Source: Platerodrilus igneus | Taxonomy: Eukaryota > Arthropoda > Insecta > Coleoptera > Lycidae | NCBI GenBank assembly: GCA_036346225.1 | Contig: JARFIW010001323.1 | Coordinates: 558,001-622,000, forward strand | Direction of reading: 5' to 3' | DNA: 64,000 nucleotides | Shown: positions 45,235-57,831 of the stretch, piece by piece | Layout: every line of letters begins with the position of its first letter | Numbering within the stretch: the stretch's first letter is position 1 | Program-made: the position numbers and the translations under genes | The notes under the pieces: generated by a model | The model's input: only the letters and a program-made list of their open reading frames with translations | Told to the model about the DNA's origin: nothing | Database searches by the model: none

Positions 45235-46767
45235 TGTAATAATTACATAATCAACCGTCCGTCGTGGAACTGTGAAGACCAGTCGAGACGGTTAATTAAG
45301 GCCAGGCAGACTAAAACTCAGCGGCGTAGGTCGTGGTTCAAACTCATAACTAAAACCTTGCTTGTACTTACCAATTATGCAATATGAAGAAAAATCATCA
45401 ATTTATAATAAACATGGGCGCCAATCAGCGGAAAGGCACTGATACCTAATAAAAGTAATCATGAAATAAACTTCATAGTTTAGAAAAAAGAAATAACATT
45501 TTATTATACCATCGACTGTCAGGAAAAGCATATATGAACAAATATATAAACAGTCTTGACTCGAAATTAGATAAGGCCTACAGGGCCCACTATTCCGACA
45601 TAAAATAAACGTAATTCTATCTAACCTAATTGTTATCTAGGGACGTGCACGTCGTCACGTATACCTAACCTTAGCCTAACTATGATTAACTTTACCTTTA
45701 ATTAATTTAACAAAAGCACTAATAAGATTGCATATCCTATTTTTAATTGTTTACAGATTACTTGTTTTACAAGCCACTATGCTAATTGATAAAACAGAAC
45801 TAAAAATTCCAAATAGACGCAATACCACACCTTATCAAATGTCTGCATCAGCGTTTAATACAAAAAGTACAAGAATCTATTTTAAAAATTATACTAATAA
45901 AATTAATATTGTGCACAGATGTAATATATTACAAAAAGTATTTGTAAGTATAGTATAAAAGCGAAACGTTATTTATAAAAATATATTAATGCTGTACATC
46001 TTGTGTTAAACCATTTCTTACTTTTACAAAGAAAAACAACAATGAAAAGTCTTTGTAACCAACCATTTGTAAATATTCATAACACAAAACAACAAAATAA
46101 CTTCGCGGGCAACGTTGTTCATAAAGAAGTAACAATTATTTGACAGGCCCGATAATGTATGTACACCGGTACCCATAATTAATACTCAGGTTAACTCGTT
46201 ACAATTCAATAATGGTCTACATAAATCGATGTAGAATCAGAAGGAAATTTATATCAAAGTGTTACTTGCATTATTAAAAATAAATGTCCTTTCAATCAAA
46301 ATAAGTACTTACGTGTTCAAAGCACACTCAAACACGTCTTCACTCAAAGACACACATAAAAAAAAGCCAAGAATCATTGCTGTTTCTTTACCTCTGCAAC
46401 CACATTCCTGCAAAAACCCCAAGCAATTCGTCCGGCCCTGCGGCCGCATCATATGTTTTAAATACCAGAAACTAAACCCTCTCAATACATTGTATTGTAA
46501 ATATTATGATCCAGGTACCGTAGATGTAAAACGAAAGCTTTTTTTAAAATATAGAAGAATTCGCTTGTATGAGGTTATTCCACCACGGTCTATGCAGGCT
46601 TTGTAAAACGTACATATAATTCCACCACGATTCGTGAAATATACAAGTGATAATTAAATTGTGTCAACTATTAATACTATAAGAATTGGTACGCAGTAGC
46701 GTAACATTATATAAAAATAATTATAAAATTTATGCTCAACAAAGCGATTGAAAATCGGGTTGTTACA
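45235..46767 (-). repeat. Gypsy2 3' LTR (1533 bp)
   Basis: Flanked on the left by AACG. On the + strand it contains an exon-like segment at 45757-45943 (separate entry). Confidence 0.92.
45757..45943 (+). pseudogene. PPK-like exon relic inside the Gypsy2 left LTR
   Basis: On the ppk strand, a pyrimidine-rich stretch ending TTTACAG precedes 187 bp that end TTT|GTAAGT. In the phase expected after exon 7 the start reads YYLFYKPLC then stop. In a shifted frame the rest reads KIPNRRNTTPYQMSASAFN, then STRIYFKNYTNKI. The order K-P-x-C ... YxMSxS ... IYFK recalls the DEG/ENaC region just before the second membrane segment. The similarity is short and seen by eye only, so chance is possible. If real, it is broken by a frameshift. 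Confidence 0.3.
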
Positions 46768-46785
46768 CACCCCCCCCACAAAAGT
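46768..46785 (-). other. Gypsy2 polypurine tract
   Basis: On the minus strand TTTTGTGGGGGGGGTG directly precedes the LTR start TGTAACA, as expected for the plus-strand primer. Confidence 0.75.
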
Positions 46786-47419
46786 TGAAATTGCGGGAAG
46801 AAATTTCAACCCTTCAACCTCTCAACGTAAGGAAACCATACTAACCACATTTTGAACTTGAAATACGTTAAATTCACCAAGTCAATATTAGATTCTACAC
46901 CTAACACCGATTATCGAAACTCTAAAACAAAATGACTTGCTACAACCTCCAACAAGTTAAAATGTTTCACACATTTAAGTGATTAAAGGTAACTTGAAAA
47001 CTATTAGCTCCAGCAACTATCGAAACAATAGTTACAAATCCAACTCTTGAAGCTAAGTTCCTAAGTATTAAAACTTAATAATCGGCAAATATCTACTTTA
47101 GAAGCCAAGCTTCCATTAAATAAAATGCGCAGTCCAAACTGCAACTACAGAGTTTGAATAAGCGAAAGTGAATGGAGTGATCAGTTCCAACACCAACGAA
47201 ACTCAAATCCAATAACCCACAAAATATACAAAAAAATAGACTTCTAGGCGAAATCCAAAAATAAGTGTATGGACCAACGTCCACAACAACCTCTGCACCA
47301 GCAAAGGCAGAAATAAAATGTGAATACTAGTGAATGCACAAAGCTTAAATCCAATATCTTGAATTCAACTTAACAACTGAGAACTGGGAATAAAGGTAAT
47401 AGGAAAATATTTAATGTGG

Positions 47420-48372
47420 CTTTAAATCTTTAACATGAAAAATACCCAACGGTTTATCATCCACCGTCGCTAAGCGGTAAGTCGTAGTACCAACAACCTC
47501 AATTATCTTAGCTTCCAAATATTTAGGAGCTAATTTTTATTAAATGATTTAGTAGCATCCGACAGAACAAAATTCTTTCTCCAAACAAGATCACCAACAT
47601 TAAACTTCAAAGGTCTTCGTCTTAGATTATATGAACGGGTATTGCGCTCATACGCCAAATGAAGATTTCTTTTACCTCCCTAAAATTGGAGATAGTTCAT
47701 TCATGTCTCGAACTAACTGTTCTCGATTTTCTAAAACAACTCATCCTCTTTGAAATTCTTTAACCGACCAAAAAAATCTCCAGAAATAGGAACGGTACGG
47801 CCAAAAGCCAAAAATGATGGTGAAAATTTTGTTGATTCGTGAACAGCGTTTCGGAGGGCGTGTCCTATTTTATGGATTTCAACATCCCATTCCTTATGAC
47901 TGTCTTTAATATAACTACGGATGGCTGTTCCAATAACTTTATTTACTCTTTCGACAAAATTTACCTGCGGATGGTAATTTGCGTTAAACCAAACGGATTG
48001 AACGTTATAAGTATTCATTAATTTTGAAAACAAAACGCTTTTAAATTGGGGACCATTATCCACCATACAAATTTGTGGAACCCCGTAAACCAAAAACACA
48101 TAATTTTCAATATATTCACAGATGCGTTGTGCAGAGGCATTGCGCATTGGGTGGATTAGAGTAAATTTAGTAAACCAATCACAGATGACTAAAAGAACTG
48201 TATTCCCTTGTTTTGAACGAGGAAAAGGACCAACTAAATCGATAGAAAGGCATTGAAATGGGAAAGAGATCTGCTTTTCCTGGCCCATAAATCCATAATG
48301 ATTAAATTGAGCAGATTTGCTTTCACAACAAATTTTACAATTGCGAATATATTTAGAAATGTCCGACTTCAT
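47420..48372 (-). pseudogene. Gypsy2 integrase (C-terminus broken)
   Basis: The zinc part shows RNCKICCESKSAQFNH. The DDE core is intact: D in LSIDLVGPF, D in MVDNGPQFK and E in VNFVERVNK. The frame stops at 47731, but the C-terminal domain continues out of frame to about 47420 with PKYLEAKIIEVVG and a DDKPLGIFHVKDLKP segment. Integrase inserts the cDNA into the genome. No env lies between it and the left LTR (46790-47400 shows only short frames). Confidence 0.88.
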
Positions 48373-48490
48373 TTTGGGCCAATAATATAACTCTTTAATC
48401 TTTGAAAAGTTTTGAAAACTCCTAAATGAGCCGAGGTAGGGTCATCGTGACACTTTTGCAAAATCTCATTACGACTCGACTTTGGAACAA

Positions 48491-49331
48491 CTAGTTTCCA
48501 TTCCACCAAATTTGATTCAATTGATAAATTATTAGAAATATATTTATAAATTTTCCATCTTCAACTCTCCAATCCGGATAAGAATCAGGTTTATTAGAAA
48601 TTTCTGATAGCATCTTTTTGTACCAGTCATCGATATCATCAGAAGAAAATTTTAAAGAATTAATTTCAACAGGAGCTCTGGAAAGAGCATCAGGTACAAC
48701 ATGTAGTTTACCTTTCCTATGAATCACCTCATAATCAAACTGCTGAAGCTTAACGCTCCAACGCGCTAATCGACCTGAAGGATCTTTTAAGCTATTAAGC
48801 CAGATCAAAGAATGATGATCGGTAATAACCTTGAAGTGTGTGCTTTCTATGTAAGGCCTAAATTTCTGAATGCCAAAAATGACAGCTAACAATTCCCTTT
48901 CTGTCACCGAGTAATTTTTCTCAGCCTTATTAAGAGCACGAGATGCGTAAGCAATTACCTTTTCGTTGTCGCCCTCACCTTGAGTCAGCACAACTCCAAC
49001 ACCATAATTCGACGCATCACATTGTAAGTAGAAATGCTTAGTAAAGTCAGGGCTAGCCAAAATGGGAGCCTGGCCAAGACAAGCTTTAATTTTGCAAAGG
49101 ATTTAAGAGCTTCTTCATTCCAGGTAATAGATTGAGACTTCCTTTTGCTTTTAATAGGTCATTAATCGGAGCCAAAATTGTGGAAAAATCATTGATGAAT
49201 CGACGATACCACGAACACATTCCAGTAAAACGTTTAATTTCTGTGGCTGTCTTAGGTAGCGGAAAATTGACTATAGCATCTATCTTAGAAGGATCGGTAT
49301 GAAGACCGTCTTTATCAACAACATAACCCAA
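48491..49331 (-). pseudogene. Gypsy2 connection and RNase H domain
   Basis: MCSWYRRFINDFSTILAPIN (connection) is followed after a frameshift near 49080 by FYLQCDASNYGVGVVL (first RNase H Asp), TERELLAVIFGIQKFRPYIE (catalytic Glu), ITDHHSLIWL (Asp) and VPDALSRAP. The RNase H residues are all present. Confidence 0.9.
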
Positions 49332-50070
49332 ATATAATAACTTGGGTTTACAAAATTCACATTTTGAAAGATTAATGGTAAAATTCGCATCTCTAAGTCT
49401 TTTGTAAACTTCCTCTAAAATTTCAATATGTTCTTTAAAAGTACTCGATACGACAATAATATCATCTAAATAAACAAAACATTTTGCGACAAGGAATGGC
49501 CAAAAATAGACTCCATGAGCCGCTGAAGTGTACTAGGCGCGTTGGTTAAACCCATAGCCATTACATTATACTCGAATAAAACTCGGCGAGGAACTGTAAA
49601 GGCAGTCTTTTCTCTACTCGCCGCGTCTAAAGGTATTTGCCAAAAGCTTTCTTTAAATCAATAGAGGTTAAGTACCTGGCATTGCGAAACCTATCAAGTA
49701 TGTCATTTAAAAATGGAAGAGGATACGCATCTTTTTTTGTTACAGAATTCAATTTTTTTGCATCAAAGCAAACACGAAATTCTCCCGACTTCTTCTTAAC
49801 CAACAGCATCGGCGAATTCCAAGGACTAGAACTCGGGCTAATAATGCCTTGAGCCAGCATCTCATCAATCTCTTTATTTGCATGTGCTAGCATGGCAGGT
49901 GATAAAGGATAATAACGTTGTTTAATTGGAATAACATCGCCAGGAATAATAGTATGAGTGACTTTATCAGTTCGACCCAATTCTGGACGATCAAGTAAGT
50001 TAAATAAAGAAATAATACGATTCAATTCGGATTTTTGACCTTCATCCAATTCATCAGCACATTTAATCAT
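49330..50070 (-). pseudogene. Gypsy2 reverse transcriptase (frameshifted)
   Basis: The open part (50070-49627) has IKQRYYPLSPAM, WNSPMLLVKKKSGEFRVCFD and LTSIDLKKAF. The catalytic YLDDIIVV is legible near 49465 in another frame, and the palm-to-connection piece YLGYVVDKDGLHTDPSKI continues into 49331-49086. The enzyme copies element RNA to DNA. The breaks lie near 49627 and 49490. Confidence 0.88.
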
Positions 50071-50331
50071 ATGAAAAGTATCAATTTCAGAAGAACAAGC
50101 AAAAATTCTTTTGTAGAAAAATCTACTTTAATTTCAAATAATTGGCAAAATCTACACCAAGGGTAAGGGCATTCTCAATTGTATCAGATACCAAAATTGA
50201 TAATTCATGAGTGAGACCATTAACACAAAGTGGCAAAGTAATCTTACCAAGAATAGACTGTGAAGTACCATCAGCCGTAGAGAGTGACGAAAACTCATCG
50301 TTACGATTTAATTTTAAATCGTATTTGTCAA

Positions 50332-50535
50332 TTAAAAATATTCCCGATTTCCTAATATCGTGGTCGTTGCGCCAGAATCTAATAGAGCAACTAAATTATC
50401 GTTAAAAATTTTAACAGCGATATGAGGTCTGGAATCTCTTTCAGAATTATAGAAATTAGAAGAAATTTTAGTAGTTTGTAAAAAATTTTTGACTTTTGAA
50501 GCCAATCGGGCCAAATCTTTTGTCAGCCAGCGCAA
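50332..50535 (-). pseudogene. Gypsy2 protease fragment
   Basis: IAVKIFNDNLVALLDSGATT with ILG shortly after contains the aspartic protease D-S-G triad motif. The distal half of the protease is out of frame at 50070-50330. Confidence 0.8.
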
Positions 50536-50559
50536 ATTTTGGTGAAGAGGTACATCGGC

Positions 50560-51974
50560 TAACGAAATGACTCTTCGAAACTAGTTTTTGACTTCTGGGA
50601 GCATTTTGGACAATCCAATGAAGTAACATCGTGTTGTCCGCACAAATAACAAAATAATGCGCGCTTTTCGGCACAGGTATGAAATGAATGACCTAATTTT
50701 TGCAGTTGAAACAAATTGTAGTAGACTTGGCAGTATTCGTTTTGAGAAATTAGAAATATCAGTTCTTGCTACTATATTTTTGTAGTAGGTGAAACAAGGA
50801 CCCTAGGATTTGGACTGAATGGCAATCTGTTGGAAGTGGAAGCTCCTCGACAGGTGCATGTCGTAATTTAATACCTTCAAGGTTTTACATAAAGAGATTA
50901 GGTGCGAAATGTCCGTAACCTCAATCAAAGCCAATTGAGTGGCATAAAAAGATTGCAAATTTCTTTTAATAATTTTCAGTTGTTCGGAGTTTGCAATAGC
51001 TTCATCCAATTGAGCAAATAAATTTACCATGGTAGAAATATAAACAATAGGGGACTCTTCAATTTTTGTTTTCGCGCCTTTATGTCGGCCAATAAATTTT
51101 CATTGTAGTCCTCGGGAGAAAGTCTTGTTTAAGTTTGTAAATTAATTCATCCCAGGAATGAACAGAGGAACGGGTGACTCTAAACCAAGCCAAAGCCGAA
51201 TCAGAAAATAGGTCAATGGCTCCTTCGAATAAATCTTCAGAAGAAACCTTCCGAGCAACCTGAAGCTCATTGCAACGTTGAATGAAAGATAAAACAGAAA
51301 TATTTTTCGGATCACCCGTAAACTGGAGACCCCATTTATAAATCGGAACCGCTGAACGAGTTCTATTAAGCGAGTCAATTAAGGTACTAAGGTCCTTAGT
51401 TGAAATACCAACTGAAGGCTCAGTGTGGGTGACAACGTTGGACGTAGAAGGTAGGTCTTTTCCGGTAGGAACATGAGTAGAGTCGCGATTAACACCTAAA
51501 GAAAAATACGTAAAGTTAGAATTAAATTCTTGTTCTTCATGAACTTGCTCTAACATTTCAATAGACTTAATACAACGAGAAAATATTTGTGAATGAAATG
51601 AAGAATATTCTTCATTGAAGGTTGTGTATGTTAACCTTCGATAGACGTGTGAAAGTCTGGTATGCAACCGTAAATATTCATTTTTCTTAGGAGTAATTTT
51701 ATAAGAATGAAGCAAGGATTCCAATTCATTAATTTTTGTTCTAAACAATTTAATTCGTCTTTTGATTAATTTGAATTTTTCGTAGTTAGAAAAATTGAAA
51801 CATCCATTTTTCTAATGCAAGTTTGGAACGTAATAATTTTCTTTTAACATCAACAGTTTTATCAGAAGGATCTGAATTTCGAATTAATAATTCGTGACTC
51901 AGCTCGTCAGCTTTTAAAGACTCTACTATAAACATTTTCAATAATAATATCAGTTCAATAAATTCAAAATACAC
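50560..51974 (-). pseudogene. Gypsy2 gag (fragmented)
   Basis: N-terminal piece LKADELSHELLIRNSDPSDK (near 51925), a helical region, then KWGLQFTGDPKN and AIDLFSDSALAWFR...SWDELIYKLKQDF: the Retrotrans_gag capsid domain (frame 51748-51080). The part at 51030-50803 continues the capsid C-terminus in another frame. A CCHC-type knuckle with CFNC and GHSFHTC is legible near 50690, with one base missing, and a second CYLCGQH...C follows. Gag packages the element RNA. At least three frameshifts or stops break it. Confidence 0.85.
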
Positions 51975-52120
51975 GCATATGTTAACTCCACAAAAAAATT
52001 ATAATGTACATTCAACTTGGCAAGTAAAAGCAAATGCTTCAGCACAACAATTCAAAAGTGTCTGCGTTAGTACAATTATGTTTGAAAAATTGAGCAACGT
52101 AAAAACGATACAAAATTCGA

Positions 52121-52138
52121 GCCCCACGTTGGGCGCCA
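52121..52138 (-). other. Gypsy2 primer-binding site
   Basis: On the minus strand TGGCGCCCAACGTGGGGC lies one base after the LTR end. This is the classical 18-base complement to a tRNA-Lys 3' end. Confidence 0.9.
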
Positions 52139-52139
52139 G

Positions 52140-53664
52140 TGTAATAATTACATAATCAACCGTCCGTCGTGGAACTGTGAAGACCAGTCGAGACGGTTAA
52201 TTAAGGCCAGGCAGACTAAAACTCAGCGGCGTAGGTCGTGGTTCAAACTCATAACTAAAACCTTGCTTGTACTTACCAATTATGCAATATGAAGAAAAAT
52301 CATCAATTTATAATAAACATGGGCGCCAATCAGCGGAAAGGCACTGATACCTAATAAAAGTAATCATGAAATAAACTTCATAGTTTAGAAAAAAGAAATA
52401 ACATTTTATTATACCATCGACTGTCAGGAAAAGCATATATGAACAAATATATAAACAGTCTTGACTCGAAATGAGATAAGGCCTACAGGGCCCACTATTC
52501 CGACATAAAATAAACGTAATTCTATCTAACCTAATTGTTATCTAGGGACGTGCACGTCGTCACGTATACCTAACCTTAGCCTAACTATGATTAACTTTAC
52601 CTTTAATTAATTTAACAAAAGCACTAATAAGATTGCATATCCTATTTTTAATTGTTTACAGATTACTTGTTTTACAAGCCACTATGCTAATTGATAAAAC
52701 AGAACTAAAAATTCCAAATAGACGCAATACCACACCTTATCAAATCAGCGTTTAATACAAAAAGTACAAGAATCTATTTTAAAAATTATACTAATAAAAT
52801 TAATATTGTGCACAGATGCAATATATTACAAAAAGTATTTGTAAGTATAGTATAAAAGCGAAACGTTATTTATAAAAATATATTAATGCTGTACATCTTG
52901 TGTTAAACCATTTCTTACTTTACAAAGAAAACAACAATGAAAAGTCTTTGTAACCAACCATTTGTAAATATTCATAACACAAAACAACAAAATAACTTCG
53001 CGGGCAACGTTGTTCATAAAGAAGTAACAATTATTTGACAGGCCCGATAATGTATGTACACCGGTACCCAGAATTAATACTCAGGTTAACTCGTTACAAT
53101 TCAATAATGGTCTACATAAATCGATGTAGAATCAGAAGGAAATTTATATCAAAGTGTTACTTGCATTATTAAAAATAAATGTCCTTTCAATCAAAATAAG
53201 TACTTACGTGTTCAAAGCACACTCAAACACGTCTTCACTCAAAGACACACATAAAAAAAAGCCAAGAATCATTGCTGTTTCTTTACCTCTGCAACCACAT
53301 TCCTGCAAAACCCCAAGCAATTCGTCCGGCCCTGCGGCCGCATCATATGTTTTAAATACCAGAAACTAAACCCTCTCAATACATTGTATTGTAAATATTA
53401 TGCGATCCAGGTACCGTAGATGTAAAACGAAAGCTTTTTTTTAAATATAGAAGAATTCGCTTGTATGAGGTTATTCCACCACGGTCTATGCAGGCTTTGT
53501 AAAACGTACATATAATTCCACCACGATTCGTGAAATATACAAGTGATAATTAAATTGTGTCAACTATTAATACTATAAGAATTGGTACGCAGTAGCGTAA
53601 CATTATATAAAAAATAATTATAAAATTTATGCTCAACAAAGCGATTGAAAATCGGGTTGTTACA
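52140..53664 (-). repeat. Gypsy2 5' LTR (1525 bp)
   Basis: Followed on the right by AACG, the second half of the target duplication, after which the element B reading frame resumes. Confidence 0.92.
52662..52840 (+). pseudogene. PPK-like exon relic inside the Gypsy2 right LTR
   Basis: Same segment as at 45757, with an 8 bp deletion and the same flanking splice-like sites, as expected for a sequence carried in both LTRs. Confidence 0.3.
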
Positions 53665-54045
53665 AACGTTCGATAAAGGAGTAGAATCAAGTAGGATTTT
53701 ATCACTGTTAGACAACGGAGTAGGAACAGACAAAACTTCAGCCACAATAGGAACTGATTTCTTAACAATAGTAAATAACGAAACAGGATCAGGTAAAACT
53801 TTGACGACAACAGCAACAGGCATCACAGCTACGGGTCCACTAACTTTAACAGGACCTTCTCTATCCGTATTAGAAATTATCGTCACTTTAGCTACAGCTG
53901 TTATTGTAGGTACGACAGCAATTTCTTGAATAGAATTATTGAAGAAAGCAGGAACAGGTAAAATTTTCACAGCAACAGCAACAGAGGTTAAAGATACAGG
54001 TTCGTGAACTTCAACAGGACCTTCACTGACTAAATTAGGAGTTAT
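53665..54045 (-). pseudogene. Element B, 5' part of the repeat protein
   Basis: On the minus strand this reads the second ~50-residue repeat (VPAFFNNSIQEIAVVPTITA) and the following VVVKVLPDPVSL units, collinear with element A residues. At its left end it is interrupted by Gypsy2 just before the VDETLP unit, which resumes at 45234. At 54045 the frame breaks into segment S with no gag-like part, so the 5' end is lost. Confidence 0.7.
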
Positions 54046-54427
54046 CGTTTAATTAAACAATCAAAGCTCCAAGTCGTATTGTGGTTATCAAAGCGTGATT
54101 AGGAAACTTGGGAACACGCTTTTATCGGATAATACGCGACGCTAGTTCAACGAGTCTTTAGATTCAAACCATAGAGAAAGCAATTATACGTTATCGGAAT
54201 GTTTAACAAATTAAAAGATACCTAAAACAAGGTATTGACTTATTTAAATTTTATCATACACTTGTCGTTTCCAAACAAATAGATTTGAGTTAAACAATTA
54301 TTGTAAACAGGTAAAATATACAGGATGTTGATGAAGGATTTAAGAATAGCAACGGAATTGATTTAACTGAAAAACAAATTAAAAGGAAAAAGGGGTAATT
54401 AATTTATCCCGAAAATAAACGTAGCAG
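54046..54427. repeat. Second copy of segment S
   Basis: Direct repeat of 42637-43020, starting TTTAATTAAACAA and ending near CCCGAAAATAAACGTAGCA, ~95% alike by eye. It is missing a short piece (GCGGGCTTATGATGA at ~42892). Confidence 0.8.
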
Positions 54428-57400
54428 GTTGAAGTTTATGAATATATAATTATTGGGTGTAATCTACTATAGTTGCAGTTTATTTGAACCCGTGCAAATT
54501 TGTACAAATAACTTTAATATTTCTCAAGTGTCTATTTGTATTTCTCCCAATTTTACCACGAAGGGTGTAAAGTCCCGATCTTTATTACCATTTGTATAAA
54601 ATGCACTAGGTGTTTTACTATTATAATTGTTTATCCTGATTTAATAACGTATTGGAACAGTCATGTTACTAAATGTACATCTACCAAAGCTTCTAAATTC
54701 TACAGGGTGTTTTTGTGTTAAAAGCTCCTTTAACTAACTCATATCAATAAACTAATTTCTACTATCTAGTGCTTTGTTAAGTAACGTACTCGCGTTACAA
54801 CTTATCGTACAAGAGTAAGTATTACTTTAGCAAAAATAGTTTTTTTAAAACGTGTTTTAGGTATTTTTATATTTAGACAATGCATTCTAATACCAAAAAT
54901 TTATTTAAAATCTTTAAAAGCTTATAAAATGGAAACTAAAACTGCCAACTTAACGAAAACTAGCGATTCTTGATGAACTGCTGTAATGAGACCACTGTTA
55001 CTCTTGCTTTTTGTACAATGAACGTTTATTAACTAATGGGAATAATAATAATATGCAATAGCACAAAAAGCAAATTTTTTTTAATGATTAACACAAAAGC
55101 AATTGCCACAATAATTGTTCAAATAAGTATCCATTCATTGTTAAACAAAACTCAATCTGTCATGAAATTCTCGTCCGTCATTTGTAACCGATGTGGTGAA
55201 ATTATTGCGCAATGATCTAAAATCCTAATTTTCAATTGTTACAAATCTTCAAAGTGGTTCTCGCGGTAAATCTTTGATTTTAAATTTCTCTACAGAAAGG
55301 CATCATTAGGAGAAGAGTCAGGACTTCAAGCAAGCCAACCACTTTTGTTCCAATGGCTTTTCCATTAAAGCTTTAATTTAAACTTTTGTAAACGCAATGA
55401 TTGTTATGTGCAGTACATCCATCCATTTAAAATCAAACTTCTTCGTTTTCCAGTGCAACCTGGTGTTATTTCTTCGGCCATATACTTAGAAAGTATCCAG
55501 ATGTTTAATTTCTCTCAAGAAAAAACGATACAATCATATGATGCGTAACACGTTTACGTTACTTTAAATAAAAACCAGATAGGAAAGAAATAAATTAATT
55601 TGAAATGGACCTAATAAATGCGGAATTACTCTGTATATTACGATTTCGCGAAGAGTGGTGTTTATTAAGCATTGATAATAGTTTCTATAAAGGGAATGCA
55701 GGCAATAAACTTAAACCACAATTCAGACAGTTATTTTCTTTTGTACAATACATACTTCAACGTAACTCAGGACAGTAACATATTTAAAAACTGCAACAAA
55801 ACGCATTACTAATCCGAATTCGAAGACGCAAGTGCGTGTAATTACCATAGATAGTTTGCAGTAATCACACCAACTGCAACAGTAAATTTTTATAATGCAA
55901 TCAGGTTATTTTAAGAAAGCTTTTGTGATAATAATGATTAGATAACAGTGGGATTGCCAATATTCATGTTTCTATATAATTACCTCACAGATTGGAAAGA
56001 TTTTTACAATTTTTAGTAGAAATGATTAAATTAAAAGTTACAGAGAAACAAATGTAGCTACAGTTCCATAAAAACCAGAAAATATATCAGTAAATTGTTA
56101 CAATATCATTAAATCGCCTAGATATAGCCGATGACCTAAGTCGAATTCATAAATATCATGTTACAGATTGTCTCACCAGACAATAAAAAGCAATTTATAA
56201 TGTTTTTGATGTAACAACTTACAGAATTAAAGACATGGGATAACAATAATCATGTGTATTAATATGATCAAACCACAAGGAATCACATACCAAAGGAAGA
56301 CCTTTCAGGATAAGTGTTTATGGCAATCTAGCTTGATAATTTGAACTTCCCCATTACGTTTTGCTATTTATCAATTGTTTCATATAAGGATCTACTGCAG
56401 TGCCACTGTAATTAGCCGGTGCACCCTTAATTTGTTACGGAATTCCAATATTTTCTGGGAATTTCAAAATTTAAGTCTATCGATTTTTTCTCCCACAACA
56501 AATACTCTAAGATACTGGTCCAAAGTTTAATTTTTGAGGAAAGAGTTCTTATTTCTAAACGATTATGAGCATTTTGTGTAACTCACACTGTTCAGTATTG
56601 TGTGTGATTTATCGTGTAGTGGAAATGTGCTCATCTAAAAATTTCAATCTAGTTTTCTTGCCTTTTTCCTAATGGTGTAGCAAAACTCGGCCCTTCTCTC
56701 CATATCATTCGAATGCAATTCTTGGAAGCATTGATATTTTGTAGGAACGGTATTTGTGCTTTTTCAAAAATTTTTATGCTGTAGGCTAGTGTATTCCAAT
56801 ATTTTCTGCTACTTGTCATATACTTACACTACAATTTTCAGTTACTGAAAATAATATTGTAACATGTTTAATTTGATCAGTATTTATTCGCATTGAATTA
56901 CGAGGATAATGCGCTAAGCGTGCTTTATTCTTTAATAATGTTCCATATAGTACCTAATAGAACGCTTTGTTTTAATAATCTTCTTGTAGTAAAATATCTG
57001 TGTCACATAAAGTTATTTTGGCGAGCACCTCTAGCAATCCTGCATCTTACGTATTTCCCCACCTTTAACCACGAGTCTTTAATACCGTCGCGATGATTCG
57101 TTTCTAGTTTGGTTCGTTAGTCGCTCCCTAGCAATCAATTCATCAAGATGTATTCCAGACTAGATGCATGCGACCTTAGGTTGAATTATTTGTGTGAGTG
57201 GTTCAGGTCATGCTAGACTTGGAACAATTTCAGTAACTTCTACTAACGGTTTGTAATTTATACATTGTACGAACTTAATTTAATTTTGTTTCATTTATTT
57301 AGCGCGCCTACGAAAAACGATAGAAAAGGACAAGTGAAGATTTTGGTTTTGTAAGTTGTATGGTTTTGTACAAGGACATGAGATTGCAGACATGTGTTCA

Positions 57401-57831
57401 TGATTGCTGTCGTCCTAAGTTTGAAATGGCTTATAGTATTGTTTGGAACTGATGGAATTTCTGTTTGGATTTGTCTAGGAGAATCAGATGCAGTTTTGGT
57501 TCGTTACTACATTTAAGAAATTTTTGCATGTGGTTAGAATGTCGTTAGACTTTGACAAACAGACAGTCATATAAAAGGCACGAAAGTTGCTATCATGTTT
57601 ATGAACATATGACTTGTTTCATATTCGATTATTGTTGAACTGGTTTTACAAACCGTAGAAAGAAACTTTGTCAGGTTAGGTTTATATAATTGTAAGCTTT
57701 GTTCCATTCGAACTTCAGATAAATTTTATAGATAATTGCCGAGAAAGTAGATGTTTCGTGCAGCTTTCCTAAAATTCAAATTAAACATTTTTCAATCTTG
57801 AAATTAGCTTTTATTCAGAGATAAATTATAA
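54428..57831. other. No recognisable features
   Basis: 3.4 kb of AT-rich sequence; short ORFs only. I looked for the missing PPK second membrane exon (a GG..G...G.S..S..E pattern) here and did not see it. Confidence 0.5.

Larger units (their letters stand above)
45235..53664 (-). mobile_element. Gypsy2: Ty3/Gypsy LTR retrotransposon inserted in element B
   Basis: 8.4 kb on the minus strand. LTRs of 1533 and 1525 bp (TGTAACAACCC...AATTATTACA on the minus strand), a tRNA-Lys-type primer site next to the right LTR, a G-rich polypurine tract next to the left LTR, and a 4 bp target duplication AACG. Gag, protease, reverse transcriptase, RNase H and integrase are all recognisable but split by several frameshifts. 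The LTRs differ by few substitutions and small indels (for example 8 bp at ~45841), so the insertion is fairly young but older than Gypsy1. Confidence 0.93.

Noticed and set aside
46259..46606. 115-residue ORF in the Gypsy2 LTR (+ strand)
   Set aside because: In the right LTR copy (53154) it is truncated to 71 residues by an indel, and no domain is recognised.
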